In this document: positions 27,019 to 35,912 of the stretch, in pieces
Layout of the letters: the number at the start of each line of letters is the position of its first letter
Position numbering within the stretch: the stretch's first letter is position 1
Assembly: GCA_003223245.1 (NCBI GenBank)
Contig: QHYI01000136.1
Span: 55,764 to 119,763, forward strand
Length of the DNA: 64,000 bases
Direction of reading: 5' to 3'
Source: Acidobacteriota bacterium
GTDB lineage: Bacteria > Acidobacteriota > Terriglobia > Acidiferrales > UBA7541
Notes under the pieces: generated by a model
What the model saw: only the letters and a program-made list of their open reading frames with translations
What the model was told of the DNA's origin: nothing
Database searches by the model: none
Program-made: the position numbers and the translations under genes

Positions 27019-27607
27019 TGTCCGCGCCGGTTTAAAAAAGCAGCAGTTTCGCCGGTTTGATCGGCAGCAGTCGATGTGACTTTTCGGGTGCGGGCACATG
27101 AGGGCGGGACCGAGGGGGTGAGCACACGGTCTTGAGCTGGAGTTTTTTCCCTGCGCCGTGATTCAGTCCAAGTGGAAGACCTCCCGCGCCGTCAGCAGGA
27201 ACGGGAACGCTAGAGCACTGGGCGTGGCTGGTGTCGAGCCGGACCAATTCGATCACCAGATAAAGTTTATCGGCAATGTTGACTTTACCCGCCACGCAAT
27301 CGGCCTGGCCAGGCACGAAGGGGCGGCTTTGCTGGAGTCATGCAGCCGATAAACGCTGCGTGTCGTGGTCAACCAGCGGCAACACCTGCACACGACCCCG
27401 TACTCCTTCAGCGCGAACAACGTGTGATTGGCGCTCACAGACAAGAACGCGGACACGAGAATATCAGAACTTTAGAAAATTACTTCCGAGAGTTTTCATT
27501 TTTTTTCGGATATAGAGACTGCTATAGAGTTTTTTACCGCGTCCCCGCCGATGGGGCGCTGCTCACTAAACCGGCAGAATTGCTGCTCTTTTAGGCCGGT
27601 GCCGACA
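27019..27607. mobile_element. 589-bp non-autonomous mobile element with terminal inverted repeats and 6-bp target duplication
   Basis: The left end (TGTCCGCGCCGGTTTAAAAA...) and the inverted right end (TGTCGGCACCGGCCTAAAAG...) match at 32 of the first 40 positions without gaps. Each end contains a second subrepeat at ~25-bp spacing (GCCGGTTT...GCAGCAG). CATAGT is duplicated exactly at 27013-27018 and 27608-27613, immediately outside the ends, as a target-site duplication. The TGT ends with internal subterminal repeats recall IS21-family termini (inference). No transposase (DDE or IstB-like) can be read inside, so it would need a transposase in trans. Confidence 0.75.
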
Positions 27608-27659
27608 CATAGTCGGCGAATCAGCGTTTGTCTGTGAGAATCCGCGGCTGGTGCTTAGA

Positions 27660-27708
27660 ATAAAAACTGAGCCGGGGCGCTTCGCTGAGGGGCCAAGGCA
27701 CCCCGGCT
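27660..27708 (-). terminator. rho-independent-type hairpin on the minus strand
   Basis: On the minus strand, AGCCGGGG pairs with CCCCGGCT around a ~23-base apical part and is followed by CAGTTTTTATT. It could end transcription from the PilZ gene 290 bases upstream. Its sequence also looks like a dispersed repeat. The rest of 27608-27997 has no recognisable gene. Confidence 0.5.
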
Positions 27709-27997
27709 GATCCTGCCCGCCTCCGCAGGGTGCGAGCAAGAAACCCGGAAGAGATTTTTTCGCAGACTGCATAAGCAGACTGCTGAAAGTGTTTGGCCTT
27801 TCTTCAGGGGCGTTGCGCGACCTGGGCAGAAGCTCAGGCCACGCCGGCCTCTTCAGAATAAGGCAATCCGCGGGCACTAAAGATCCCGTCTTCAAGCACG
27901 CGCCTGCCGGACCTCCGCGTACACCTAGCCCGGAGACTTTGGTCGAGCGGAACGTGCGTGGCGAGCCGGTGGGACTTGCGGCTTCGCCGAAAAGAAT

Positions 27998-28384
27998 CTA
28001 TCGATCCTCGTCGCCGCGAAGGAATTCGTAGCGCTCAATCGCGGCTACCACTCCGACGGCGCCTTCATCGCGCGGTTCAGTGCGCTGCACGCGGCCGAGG
28101 CAGCGGACGCGCACGGGACCGGCCATGGTAATTTCGTTGGGCAACGTCAGGAGAATCTCGACAGGCGAGCCTTCTTTGACGTCCTTGGAAAGATAGAAGT
28201 ACACGCCGCGCGAGCTTACGTCGCGGGATTCCGTGCTGGTTTCGCCTACGGCGGCACCGGTGGTCCAGCGGACCGTTAGCGGCAGCCGCATGGCGAAGCG
28301 CTGGGTGGTGCGGCGTTCAGAACCCGTCAAGACAGTCCTCCTGACCGCCCTGAAAGTGTAGCTGGCAAAAGGTCCGGTGAACAA
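27998..28384 (-). CDS. PilZ-domain protein (putative c-di-GMP receptor)
   Basis: A 128-residue single-domain protein. The c-di-GMP-binding elements are visible: a basic loop ERRTTQRFAMRLPL (RxxxR) and the D-x-S-x-x-G motif in SRDVSSRGVYFYL (~58-70). The barrel continues to the GVVAAIERYEF strand. PilZ proteins switch motility, secretion or polysaccharide synthesis when they bind c-di-GMP. The start could be the ATG at 28384 or a little downstream, since the first ~20 residues are not domain-like. No partner gene is adjacent. Confidence 0.82.
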   Translation of the reverse strand: MFTGPFASYTFRAVRRTVLTGSERRTTQRFAMRLPLTVRWTTGAAVGETSTESRDVSSRGVYFYLSKDVKEGSPVEILLTLPNEITMAGPVRVRCLGRVQRTEPRDEGAVGVVAAIERYEFLRGDEDR

Positions 28385-28587
28385 TAGGACTGCCGATACA
28401 AAATCGATTCAATTCTGAGAAGTACGAATGTACTAGCACAATTTAGGACCCCGCGCTGAGGGGCGAGAAAGACGCGCAACTCTAGAATTTCGGGTTTTGC
28501 ATGGTTAGGCGTAATCCACTGAAACAACATGACTTACGAGCGCCAGCTCCCGCTGCAGGCATGCCGCTCGGGAGAATCCCACACTTG

Positions 28588-30723
28588 TTAGGTCTCCTGG
28601 CCGAAGCGTTTGATGTCTTCTGGGCCTTCCCGGAGCTTCACGGCGGCGCGGCCTTGTACCAGTTCGCGAATTTGCTCGACGATGTCGGGATTGGCCAGCG
28701 TGGTGATGTCGCCGGTGTCCATGTGATTGGAAATGGCGGCAAGCACGCGGCGCATAATCTTGCCAGAGCGCGTCTTGGGCATGTCCGGCACGATGTGGAT
28801 CTGCTTTGGCCGCGCAATCTTGCCGATCATGGTTTCGATCGTGATGGTTACTTTTTCCTGGATGGATTTCTTTGGCAAGAATCCGGGCTTCAGAGAAATA
28901 TAAACGACCGGGACGCGGCCTTTCACTTCATCTACTGCGGGAACGACTGCTGCCTCGGCGACTTCCGGAACCGTGAGGCAGGCGGACTCGACTTCCTTGG
29001 TGCCAAGGCGGTGGCCGGCGACGTTAATCACGTCATCCACGCGGCCAAGGATGCGATAGTAGCCGTCCGCGGGAAGCACCGCCCCGTCTGCGGCGTAATA
29101 CGGCCAATCGTGCCAATCCTTGCTGTGCGGGTTCTTGTTGTACTTCTTGTAATACTGATTGAGGAAGCGCTGGGGATCGCCCCAGATGGTTTGCATGATG
29201 CCGGGCCAGGGATTTCGAATGCAGATGTTTCCTGCGAGGTGCGAGCCCGGTTTAATTTCGTGGCCCTCTTCGTCCCAAATCACGGGATAGATTCCGAGCA
29301 CGGGAGGGCCGGCGCTGCCGGGCTTCATGGGATCGAGAGCCGGTTTGGTGGAGCAGAGGAAGCCGCCGGTTTCCGTTTGCCACCAGGTATCGACGATGAC
29401 GGCTTCACCTTTGCCCACGCATTCGTAATACCACTGCCAGACTTCGGGCTCGATGGGCTCCCCGACCGTAGTCATGTGCTTGAAGTGGTAGTTGTATTTC
29501 TTGGGTTCGTCGGCGCCGGCTTTGCGGAGCATGCGAATGGCGGTCGGGGAGGTGTGGAAAATGTTGACGCCGAGGCGTTCGGCGATGCGCCAGGGGCGGC
29601 CCACATCCGGGAATTGTGGCACGCCTTCGTAGAGAACGCTCGTGGCGGCGAGCGCGAGCGGTCCGTAAACAATGTAGGAGTGCCCGGTGATCCAGCCGAT
29701 GTCGGCCATGCACCAGTAGACGTCCGTGGGATGAATGTCCTGATAGTATTTCGCGGTGCCGGTCACGTAGGCGAGATAACCGCCGGTGCGGTGCTGGCAG
29801 CCCTTGGGTTTGCCGGTCGTGCCGCTGGTATACATGAGAAAGAGCGGAGCTTCCGAATCCTGCGAAACAGGCTCGACGGTGTGGCCGCGATAGTCCTTCA
29901 AAACATCGTCGATAAAATAGTCGCGCTCCATGACCATGGGCGTTTCTGAGCTGTACTTGCCGGGGTAGCGCTTCCAGACCAGAACTTTGTCGATTTCCTG
30001 GCCTCCTTTTTGCGCCGTTTGCACGGCGATGTCCGCGCTGGCTTTGTGATCCACCCACTTGCCGTTTCGCCAATAACCGTCCGCGTAAATGAGGACGCGG
30101 CTGCCGGAATCGGCGGCGCGCAAGCCGCAAGCTTCGCCGCTGAATCCGCCAAAAACGACCGAATGGACGACCCCAAGCCGAGCACAAGCCAGCATGGTGA
30201 TGGGCAGCTCGGCGATCATGGGCATGTGAATCGTCACGCGGTCGCCGGTTTTTAGGCCCGCGAAATCGCGGAGCAGCGCCGCGGTTTCATTCACGCGCTT
30301 GTAAAGCTCCTGGTAGGTAATGACGACGTGAGCTTCACCTTCGGGTTCGGGAACGAAAATGATCGCGGCCTTATTTTTGTACTTTGCGAGATGACGATCG
30401 ACGCAGTTGTAGCAGGCATTGAGCTTTCCGCCGACGAACCATTTCCAGAAGGGCGGATGCTCGGTGTCGAGCGTGGTGTGCCAATACCTGTCCCAGTCGA
30501 GCAGTTCGGCGTAGTGCCGGAAACATTCCGGGAAATATTTCTCGTCGAACATGGCGACGAGATCGGGGTCGTTCAGATTGGCTTGGCCAATGAACTTTGC
30601 GGGCGGGCGGTAATAGCCCTCTTCTTTCCAGTGGACGGCAATCTGCGCCTCACTGACTTTGTGTTTGCCTTTATGGTCTTTCGAGATTTCTTTTGTAGTT
30701 AATTTTTGACGTGGTGTGGCCAT
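28588..30723 (-). CDS. acs: acetyl-CoA synthetase (AMP-forming)
   Basis: A 711-residue acetate-activating enzyme (acetate + ATP + CoA to acetyl-CoA + AMP + PPi). It has the N-terminal Acs cap (HWKEEGYYRPP...), the nucleotide loop YTSGTTGKPKG, the acetate-pocket region TVGEPIEPEVW and DTWWQTETGGF, the hinge region YYRILGRVDDVINVAGH, and the C-terminal acetylation-site motif PKTRSGKIMRR. It is longer than classical Acs (~650) owing to a linker around KYNKNPHSKDWHDWPYY and a C-terminal tail. It is monocistronic. It fits the 2-carbon and hydroxy-acid metabolism encoded downstream. Confidence 0.96.
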   Translation of the reverse strand: MATPRQKLTTKEISKDHKGKHKVSEAQIAVHWKEEGYYRPPAKFIGQANLNDPDLVAMFDEKYFPECFRHYAELLDWDRYWHTTLDTEHPPFWKWFVGGKLNACYNCVDRHLAKYKNKAAIIFVPEPEGEAHVVITYQELYKRVNETAALLRDFAGLKTGDRVTIHMPMIAELPITMLACARLGVVHSVVFGGFSGEACGLRAADSGSRVLIYADGYWRNGKWVDHKASADIAVQTAQKGGQEIDKVLVWKRYPGKYSSETPMVMERDYFIDDVLKDYRGHTVEPVSQDSEAPLFLMYTSGTTGKPKGCQHRTGGYLAYVTGTAKYYQDIHPTDVYWCMADIGWITGHSYIVYGPLALAATSVLYEGVPQFPDVGRPWRIAERLGVNIFHTSPTAIRMLRKAGADEPKKYNYHFKHMTTVGEPIEPEVWQWYYECVGKGEAVIVDTWWQTETGGFLCSTKPALDPMKPGSAGPPVLGIYPVIWDEEGHEIKPGSHLAGNICIRNPWPGIMQTIWGDPQRFLNQYYKKYNKNPHSKDWHDWPYYAADGAVLPADGYYRILGRVDDVINVAGHRLGTKEVESACLTVPEVAEAAVVPAVDEVKGRVPVVYISLKPGFLPKKSIQEKVTITIETMIGKIARPKQIHIVPDMPKTRSGKIMRRVLAAISNHMDTGDITTLANPDIVEQIRELVQGRAAVKLREGPEDIKRFGQET

Positions 30724-30980
30724 GGTAGCAGCTCCGGTTGAAGATTGATTTGGTTTCAGCGCAACCTCTAGGGAAAGTGAAATTCTGGCAGGCCATTGGA
30801 AGGCGAGAGAAACCTCCTCTGTCTAAAAATGATGCTACTTCGCAGCCGCGCGAGTCAATCGCCCAGCCACCCCACCCACCCCACTTCGTTCCTTCCGCTC
30901 CTGCTTGAAATAGGTGATTGGGGGTGTTTGCAATCTTGGTTGGCTGGAGAATGAGCTGGAAGTCGTGATACAACCGCTGC

Positions 30981-31748
30981 TTGAACCTGCAGAGCGCTAT
31001 CTTCCTGTTCTTCGCCGGGGCCCTCGGAGGCGGCATGAACGCCGTGGCCGGGGGCGGGAGCTTTATCGCCTTTCCCGCGCTACTGTTTACCGGCGTTCCG
31101 GCGATTCCCGCGAATGCCACGAACACACTTTCCTTGTGGGTAGGGACCACAGCCAGCGGCGGGGCCTATCCACAAAAACTGAATATTCCGAGGAACATCC
31201 TGATTCCTCTGGGGATCACCAGTTTGGCGGGGGGACTCTGCGGGGCGATTTTGCTCATTCACACCCCGGCACGAACTTTTCTTCGCGTGATTCCCTGGTT
31301 GCTGCTTGGCGCGACACTGCTTTTCGCGTTTGGCAAGCATCTCACGGGACGAATTTCCGCGGGTATTTCGCCTGGCGCAGGCAGCGGAGCAGTGATCGGC
31401 GCCTCGGTCTTTGAACTGCTGGTTGCCCTGTACGGCGGCTATTTTGGCGGCGGAATCGGGATCATGAACCTCGCCATGCTCTCAGCGCTGGGCATGACAG
31501 ACATCCACGCCATGAACAAGCTGAAGGTGATGCTCGGGGCTTTGATCAACGGTGTCGCGACCGTGACGTTCATTGCGACGAAAGCCATTTTCTGGCCGCA
31601 GGCCATCGTGATGATATGCGGCTCGGTTCTTGGCGGAGTATCTACCGCGCACTATGCGCAGAAGCTGCCGCAGTCGTGGGTCAAAGGCTTCGTCATTTTC
31701 GTCGGAGCAGCCATGACCGCCGTTTTCTTCTGGCGCGGCTACCGGTGA
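30981..31748 (+). CDS. TauE/SafE-family permease
   Basis: A 255-residue integral membrane protein with about eight helices. The two half-motifs of the family are seen: GGGMNAVAGGGSFIAFPALL near the start and GYFGGGIGIMNLAMLSALG in the middle, each a Gly-rich kink. Family members export or import sulfonates, sulfite or other organic anions. The TTG start at 30981 is chosen because the first helix follows immediately. The neighbours deal with organic acids, so an organic-anion role is possible but not proven. Confidence 0.85.
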   Translation: MNLQSAIFLFFAGALGGGMNAVAGGGSFIAFPALLFTGVPAIPANATNTLSLWVGTTASGGAYPQKLNIPRNILIPLGITSLAGGLCGAILLIHTPARTFLRVIPWLLLGATLLFAFGKHLTGRISAGISPGAGSGAVIGASVFELLVALYGGYFGGGIGIMNLAMLSALGMTDIHAMNKLKVMLGALINGVATVTFIATKAIFWPQAIVMICGSVLGGVSTAHYAQKLPQSWVKGFVIFVGAAMTAVFFWRGYR

Positions 31749-31813
31749 ATACTGTCGCGCCGAATGGGCCTTGCCAAGCAGGAAGCCGTGGGACTGCCCG
31801 TTGGAGTCTGCCT

Positions 31814-31981
31814 ATGCCACCTGCACAAGCCTTTGGCAAAATAAAGGAACTGGCCCTGCTGGCAACCGCTAAAAACGATCATCTGCCGGAAGGCCACGGG
31901 GCTTTGGCTACCGCAAAACTTCACTAGGACCGGGATTTCGCTTTCGCGGAGCAGGAATTCAAAAAAGCAGTGGACCGCACG
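31814..31981 (+). pseudogene. tetratricopeptide-repeat fragment with internal stop
   Basis: In one frame the sequence reads KNDHLPEGHGALATAKLH, then TAG (31925-31927), then DRDFAFAEQEFKKAVDR. This is a clear TPR unit of the LPEAHxALAxxKLxYDWD...AEREFKRAI kind, with the tyrosine codon turned into a stop. Nothing more of the parent gene (such proteins are often transcriptional regulators with TPR tails) is left. Confidence 0.55.
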
Positions 31982-32026
31982 TTCAGGCGCGATTTCTTCC
32001 CGGGGTTTGATATAGTCGCCGATGTC

Positions 32027-33346
32027 ATGAGCGCCGCAGCATTTCCTGCAAACTCAGAACCGGGCCCGACTCCACTGACGCGAAATCAGATTCGCGGGTT
32101 CTGGGCTTCCTGGGGAGGCTGGGCGCTGGACGGAATGGACTCGTTTATTTATGCGCTGGTGCTCGTGCCGTCTCTGCGGGAACTTCTGCCGCGCTCGGGT
32201 ATTGCCGCGACGAAAGGCAACATCGGTTTTTACGGCGGATTGCTGTTTGCGCTGTTTTTGGTGGGCTGGGGGCTGGCGTTTTTGTGGGGGCCGGTCGGAG
32301 ACAAGTTTGGGCGCGTTCGAACGCTCATGCTGACCATCGTGTGGTATTCCGTTTTTACGTTTCTGAGCGCGATCGTCACGGGCGTGTGGCAGCTGGCCAT
32401 TTTGCGGTTGCTTGCGGGAATCGGGATTGGCGGCGAGTGGGCCATGGGCGGGACTTTCGTGGCTGAAGAATGGCCCGAGGAGAAGCGGCTTGCGGGCGCG
32501 GGATACCTGCACACGGGATATTACGTAGGAACCTTTCTTGCAGCGGCTCTCAACTTTCTAATCGGCAGTTATTTTGGAGCATCAGCTTGGCGCGTAATGT
32601 TTGCGGTGGGCGGGTTGCCCGCGCTGTTGCTGGCCTGGGTGCGGTACGGCGTGACCGAACCGGAGCGCTGGAAACAAAAAGAAAATGTCGTGCGCTCCTG
32701 GAAAATTTGGCGGCCCTTTTCGGCGCTTTTTTCAAAGGCGCTCTGCCGCCGGACGATCCTGAATTCGCTGTACATGCTGGCGTCGATTTGCGGATTGTGG
32801 GCAGGAACAGTTTACGTGCCCGCGGCAGTAACCACGCTGGCGGAGGCGGCCGGAAAGATTGGCCCGCCGGCCGCGCAGCTGGCTTCGCACGCAGCGATGT
32901 TGGTTTCGTTCGCGACGATTCTCGGCTGCCTGGCGATGCCGTGGCTCGCGGAAAAATTCGGCCGACGCGGCGCGCTGGGGTTCTATTTTGCGTTGATGCT
33001 TGCGTTCATTGCTGCAACGTTCGGGAAAGTCTTTTATCTCGGGGCGGCGGCGCTCCCGTGGTTTTTTGCGTGCCTTTTCTTCCTGGGATTCGGCGGGGCG
33101 AATTTTGCGGTGTACACGCTTTGGCTGCCGGAGCAGTATCCTACGGAGTGCCGTGCCAGCGCGTTTGCGTTTTCCACTTCGTTCGCGCGCTTTGCAGGGG
33201 CGGGAATAACCTTTCTCGTCGGCTTTGGCGTCGAGCGCTACGGCTCGCTGGGAGTTCCCGTAGCGCTGACGTCGATAGCCTTTGTGATTGGTTTATTGCT
33301 CGTTCCTTTTGGAGCAGAGACCCGCGGAGAATGCCTGCCCGCCTAG
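32027..33346 (+). CDS. MFS transporter, sugar/organic-acid proton symporter type
   Basis: A 439-residue carrier with twelve predicted helices. The ATG at 32027 is chosen over a longer frame because the upstream part overlaps the TPR remnant. The loop 2-3 signature GPVGDKFGRVRTL and the GIGIGGEWAMGGTFVAEEWP segment match the metabolite:H+ symporter/SHS branch, which includes lactate, aromatic-acid and dicarboxylate carriers. It lies 20 bases before the Ldh2-type dehydrogenase and is probably in one operon with it, so a hydroxy-acid substrate is likely (inference). Confidence 0.86.
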   Translation: MSAAAFPANSEPGPTPLTRNQIRGFWASWGGWALDGMDSFIYALVLVPSLRELLPRSGIAATKGNIGFYGGLLFALFLVGWGLAFLWGPVGDKFGRVRTLMLTIVWYSVFTFLSAIVTGVWQLAILRLLAGIGIGGEWAMGGTFVAEEWPEEKRLAGAGYLHTGYYVGTFLAAALNFLIGSYFGASAWRVMFAVGGLPALLLAWVRYGVTEPERWKQKENVVRSWKIWRPFSALFSKALCRRTILNSLYMLASICGLWAGTVYVPAAVTTLAEAAGKIGPPAAQLASHAAMLVSFATILGCLAMPWLAEKFGRRGALGFYFALMLAFIAATFGKVFYLGAAALPWFFACLFFLGFGGANFAVYTLWLPEQYPTECRASAFAFSTSFARFAGAGITFLVGFGVERYGSLGVPVALTSIAFVIGLLLVPFGAETRGECLPA

Positions 33347-33366
33347 CGCCCCGCATCCGGTGAAAC

Positions 33367-34458
33367 ATGACCGAAGTACAATCCAAGATTTTTCCCATCG
33401 AAAGACTGCGCGAATTCTGCATCCGCGTGTTTCTGCATTTTGGCGTACCGAACAGTGATGCCGACCAAGCTGCGGACGTGCTAGCCTGCGCGGATTTGCG
33501 CGGCGTCGACTCGCACGGCGTGGCGCGGATGTGCAGCTATTGCGGGATGCTCAGCGAAGGCCACATCAATCCGAAGCCCAAAATCAAAATCGTGCGATCG
33601 ACGGCGAGCACCGCGACGGTCGATGGCGACAACGGCCTAGGGCTGGTGGTTGGCCCGCAAGCGAATCGCATTGCGATGGACATGGCGGAAAAATGCGGCT
33701 CGGGCTGGGTGAGCCTCTGCAATACCAATCATTTTGGCATTGCCGGGTATTACGTTTTGAAGGCCCTGGAGCGCGATTTGATCGGCTGGGCAATGACCAA
33801 TTCGACGAAGCTGGTGGCGCCGCTGTGGGGCGCGGAACGCATGCTGGGCACGAATCCCATTGCGATTGCGTTTCCAGGGAAAGAAGAACCGCCGATCGTG
33901 ATTGACATGGCGACCAGTGCGGCGGCGTACGGAAAAATCGAACTTGCGCGCCGCCGAGGCGAGCCCATTCCAGAAGGCTGGGCCATCGATCGCCAGGGCC
34001 GCCGCACCAGGAATCCCAATGAGATGATTGACGGTGGAGCGATGCTGCCGCTCGGTTCGGAGCGCGAACGCGGCGGCCACAAGGGCTACGCGCTGGCGAT
34101 GATGGTGGATATTCTTTGCGGCCCGCTGAGCGGGGCGAATTGGGGGCCGTTTGCGCCGCCGTTTGCATTGCGCCAGGAAATTCCGAAGCGCAGTGTGGGG
34201 AAGGGCATCGGACACTTTTTCGGGGCGATGCGCATTGACGGTTTTATGGACGCCGACGAATTCAAACGCCAGATCGACGAGTACATTCGCGTGTTTCGCG
34301 CGACGAAGCCTGCACCGGGCACGCGTGGCCCACTGATTCCGGGCGACCCGGAGCGCGAAGCGGAGCAGGTGCGGCGAAAAAAGGGCGTGCCATTGATTTT
34401 GCCGGTGGTCGAGGAGTTGCGGGTTATTTCGCAGAAGACCGGCATTCCGTTCGAGTGA
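33367..34458 (+). CDS. Ldh2-family NAD(P)-dependent 2-hydroxyacid dehydrogenase
   Basis: A 363-residue enzyme of the malate/L-lactate dehydrogenase (Ldh_2) family, unrelated to classical LDH. The family also contains ureidoglycolate and sulfolactate dehydrogenases. Diagnostic segments are ADLRGVDSHGVAR (catalytic His), NTNHFGIAGYY, and GTNPIAIAFPG followed by VIDMATSAAAYGKI. It lies 20 bases after the MFS gene and 6 bases before the convergent glcF stop. The substrate is a 2-hydroxy/2-oxo acid pair. Given the neighbours, lactate, malate or a related acid is favoured, but this is inference. Confidence 0.88.
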   Translation: MTEVQSKIFPIERLREFCIRVFLHFGVPNSDADQAADVLACADLRGVDSHGVARMCSYCGMLSEGHINPKPKIKIVRSTASTATVDGDNGLGLVVGPQANRIAMDMAEKCGSGWVSLCNTNHFGIAGYYVLKALERDLIGWAMTNSTKLVAPLWGAERMLGTNPIAIAFPGKEEPPIVIDMATSAAAYGKIELARRRGEPIPEGWAIDRQGRRTRNPNEMIDGGAMLPLGSERERGGHKGYALAMMVDILCGPLSGANWGPFAPPFALRQEIPKRSVGKGIGHFFGAMRIDGFMDADEFKRQIDEYIRVFRATKPAPGTRGPLIPGDPEREAEQVRRKKGVPLILPVVEELRVISQKTGIPFE

Positions 34459-34464
34459 TTTCTT

Positions 34465-35796
34465 TCACCGCACTCTCTCTAGCAAAGACTCGGGCGATTG
34501 GGCGCGGATGGAAGCGTCGAGCAGTTGAATCGTGTGAACTACGGGCGTCTTCTGATGGCGCCGGGCAAGGGCGGCCTGGAGTTGGAGAATGCAGCCGGGG
34601 TTGCCGGTGGCAACGATGTTGGGTTTCAGTTGAGAAATGAGGTTTGCTTTGCGATCGCCGAGGGCGTTAGCAGCGTCGGGCTGCACAAGATTGTAAATTC
34701 CCGCGGAGCCGCAGCAGATGGCGGATTCGGGAATTTCCGTGAGTTCGAGACCGGGAATGCTCGAAAGCAAGGCGCGGGGTTGCGAGCGCACACCCTGCGC
34801 ATGCTGCAAATGGCAGGAATCGTGAAACGCCACGCGTAATTTGAGGGGATGACGGCGCGTGCGAGGCTCAAGTTCGGCGAGAACTTCCGTAATGTCCTTG
34901 CATTTCGAGGAAAAAGCCTTTGCGCGTTCGGCGTAGTCGGGATCGTCGCGAAGCAGGTGGCCATATTCCTTCACATTGGAGCCGCATCCGGCGGCGTTGG
35001 TGATGATTGTTTCGACGTTGGCTTGCTCAAAGGCATCCATCGTTCTCTTCGCGAGGTCGAGGGCCGCCGATTCTTCTCCCGCGTGCACAAGCAACGCGCC
35101 GCAGCACGGTTGCGCTTGCGGGGCGATCACTTCGCAGCCTTCCGCGGCGAGAACGCGAGCCGTAGCCGCGTTGACGTGTGAGAAAAACTCGCGCTGCACG
35201 CAGCCGAGAAGCAGGCCCACGCGGCGGCGTTTTGTGCCCATGGCCCGAGTGACTTCTGGGACGGCTTCTTGCGGCGCAAGCTTGGGGAGCAGCGCCTCCA
35301 TAGCCCGCCATTTTTTGGGCAGAAGCTTCGTCAGGCGCAACGCCCGCACGAATGCCTGCAAGCCGGACTTTTGATAAGCGAGGAGTGGCGTGCGCAAGCG
35401 GTGCAGACGCTCCGGCCGAGTGAACCGTTCAAAAAGAAAATGGCGATGGCGTTTCTCAGCGGCCGGGCGCGTGAAATTGCGTTCGATTTGCGCCCGTGTG
35501 GCTTCGATCAGCTTGCCGTAGTCCACGCCGGAAGGGCAGGCGGTCATGCAAGCCATGCAGCCGAGGCAGGTATCGAAGTGGCTGACCCATTTGGCGTTGA
35601 TTTCCGCTGAGCCTTCCGAGGCGAGCTTCATCAAGTAGATGCGCCCACGCGGCGAATCCATCTCCTGGTTCCATAGGGCGTACGTTGGACAAACGGGGAG
35701 ACAGAAGCCGCAGTGCACGCACTTGTCGATGATGGCCAGGGAAGGAGGGTGGCGGGTGTCAAAGGCGGAAGGAAGCGGATTGGCGATGGTTGTCAT
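34465..35796 (-). CDS. glcF: glycolate oxidase iron-sulfur subunit
   Basis: A 443-residue subunit from the ATG at 35796 (the longer frame starts only with TTG). Two 4Fe-4S motifs are intact: CVHCGFCLPVCP (~26-37) and CLGCMACMTACP (~79-90). The two C-terminal cysteine-rich CCG domains follow (CCGALLVHAG; CCGSAGIYN). It passes electrons from the flavin subunits to the quinone pool. It is the third gene of the glcD-glcE-glcF run on the minus strand, 116 bases after glcE. The order and content match the three-subunit glycolate dehydrogenase of enterobacteria. Confidence 0.92.
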   Translation of the reverse strand: MTTIANPLPSAFDTRHPPSLAIIDKCVHCGFCLPVCPTYALWNQEMDSPRGRIYLMKLASEGSAEINAKWVSHFDTCLGCMACMTACPSGVDYGKLIEATRAQIERNFTRPAAEKRHRHFLFERFTRPERLHRLRTPLLAYQKSGLQAFVRALRLTKLLPKKWRAMEALLPKLAPQEAVPEVTRAMGTKRRRVGLLLGCVQREFFSHVNAATARVLAAEGCEVIAPQAQPCCGALLVHAGEESAALDLAKRTMDAFEQANVETIITNAAGCGSNVKEYGHLLRDDPDYAERAKAFSSKCKDITEVLAELEPRTRRHPLKLRVAFHDSCHLQHAQGVRSQPRALLSSIPGLELTEIPESAICCGSAGIYNLVQPDAANALGDRKANLISQLKPNIVATGNPGCILQLQAALARRHQKTPVVHTIQLLDASIRAQSPESLLERVR

Positions 35797-35912
35797 TGCA
35801 AAAAGCCCAAGATGAGCCGCCAAAGGAAAAAGTACTAGAGAGATGACCGCAAAGCAATGGCAGGCGAGGGTCGAGGACGTACTGTAGACAGAAAGTATAT
35901 GCCCATCGGATT

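Noticed and set aside
27032-27316. A 94-codon minus-strand frame inside the mobile element
   Set aside because: It covers the terminal repeat, shows no transposase motif, and its composition is unlike a protein.
28501-29949. A 482-codon open frame antisense to acs
   Set aside because: It mirrors the acs reading frame in a GC-rich gene, has a low-complexity Gly/Asp/His/Val composition, and resembles no protein family. It is a shadow of acs.
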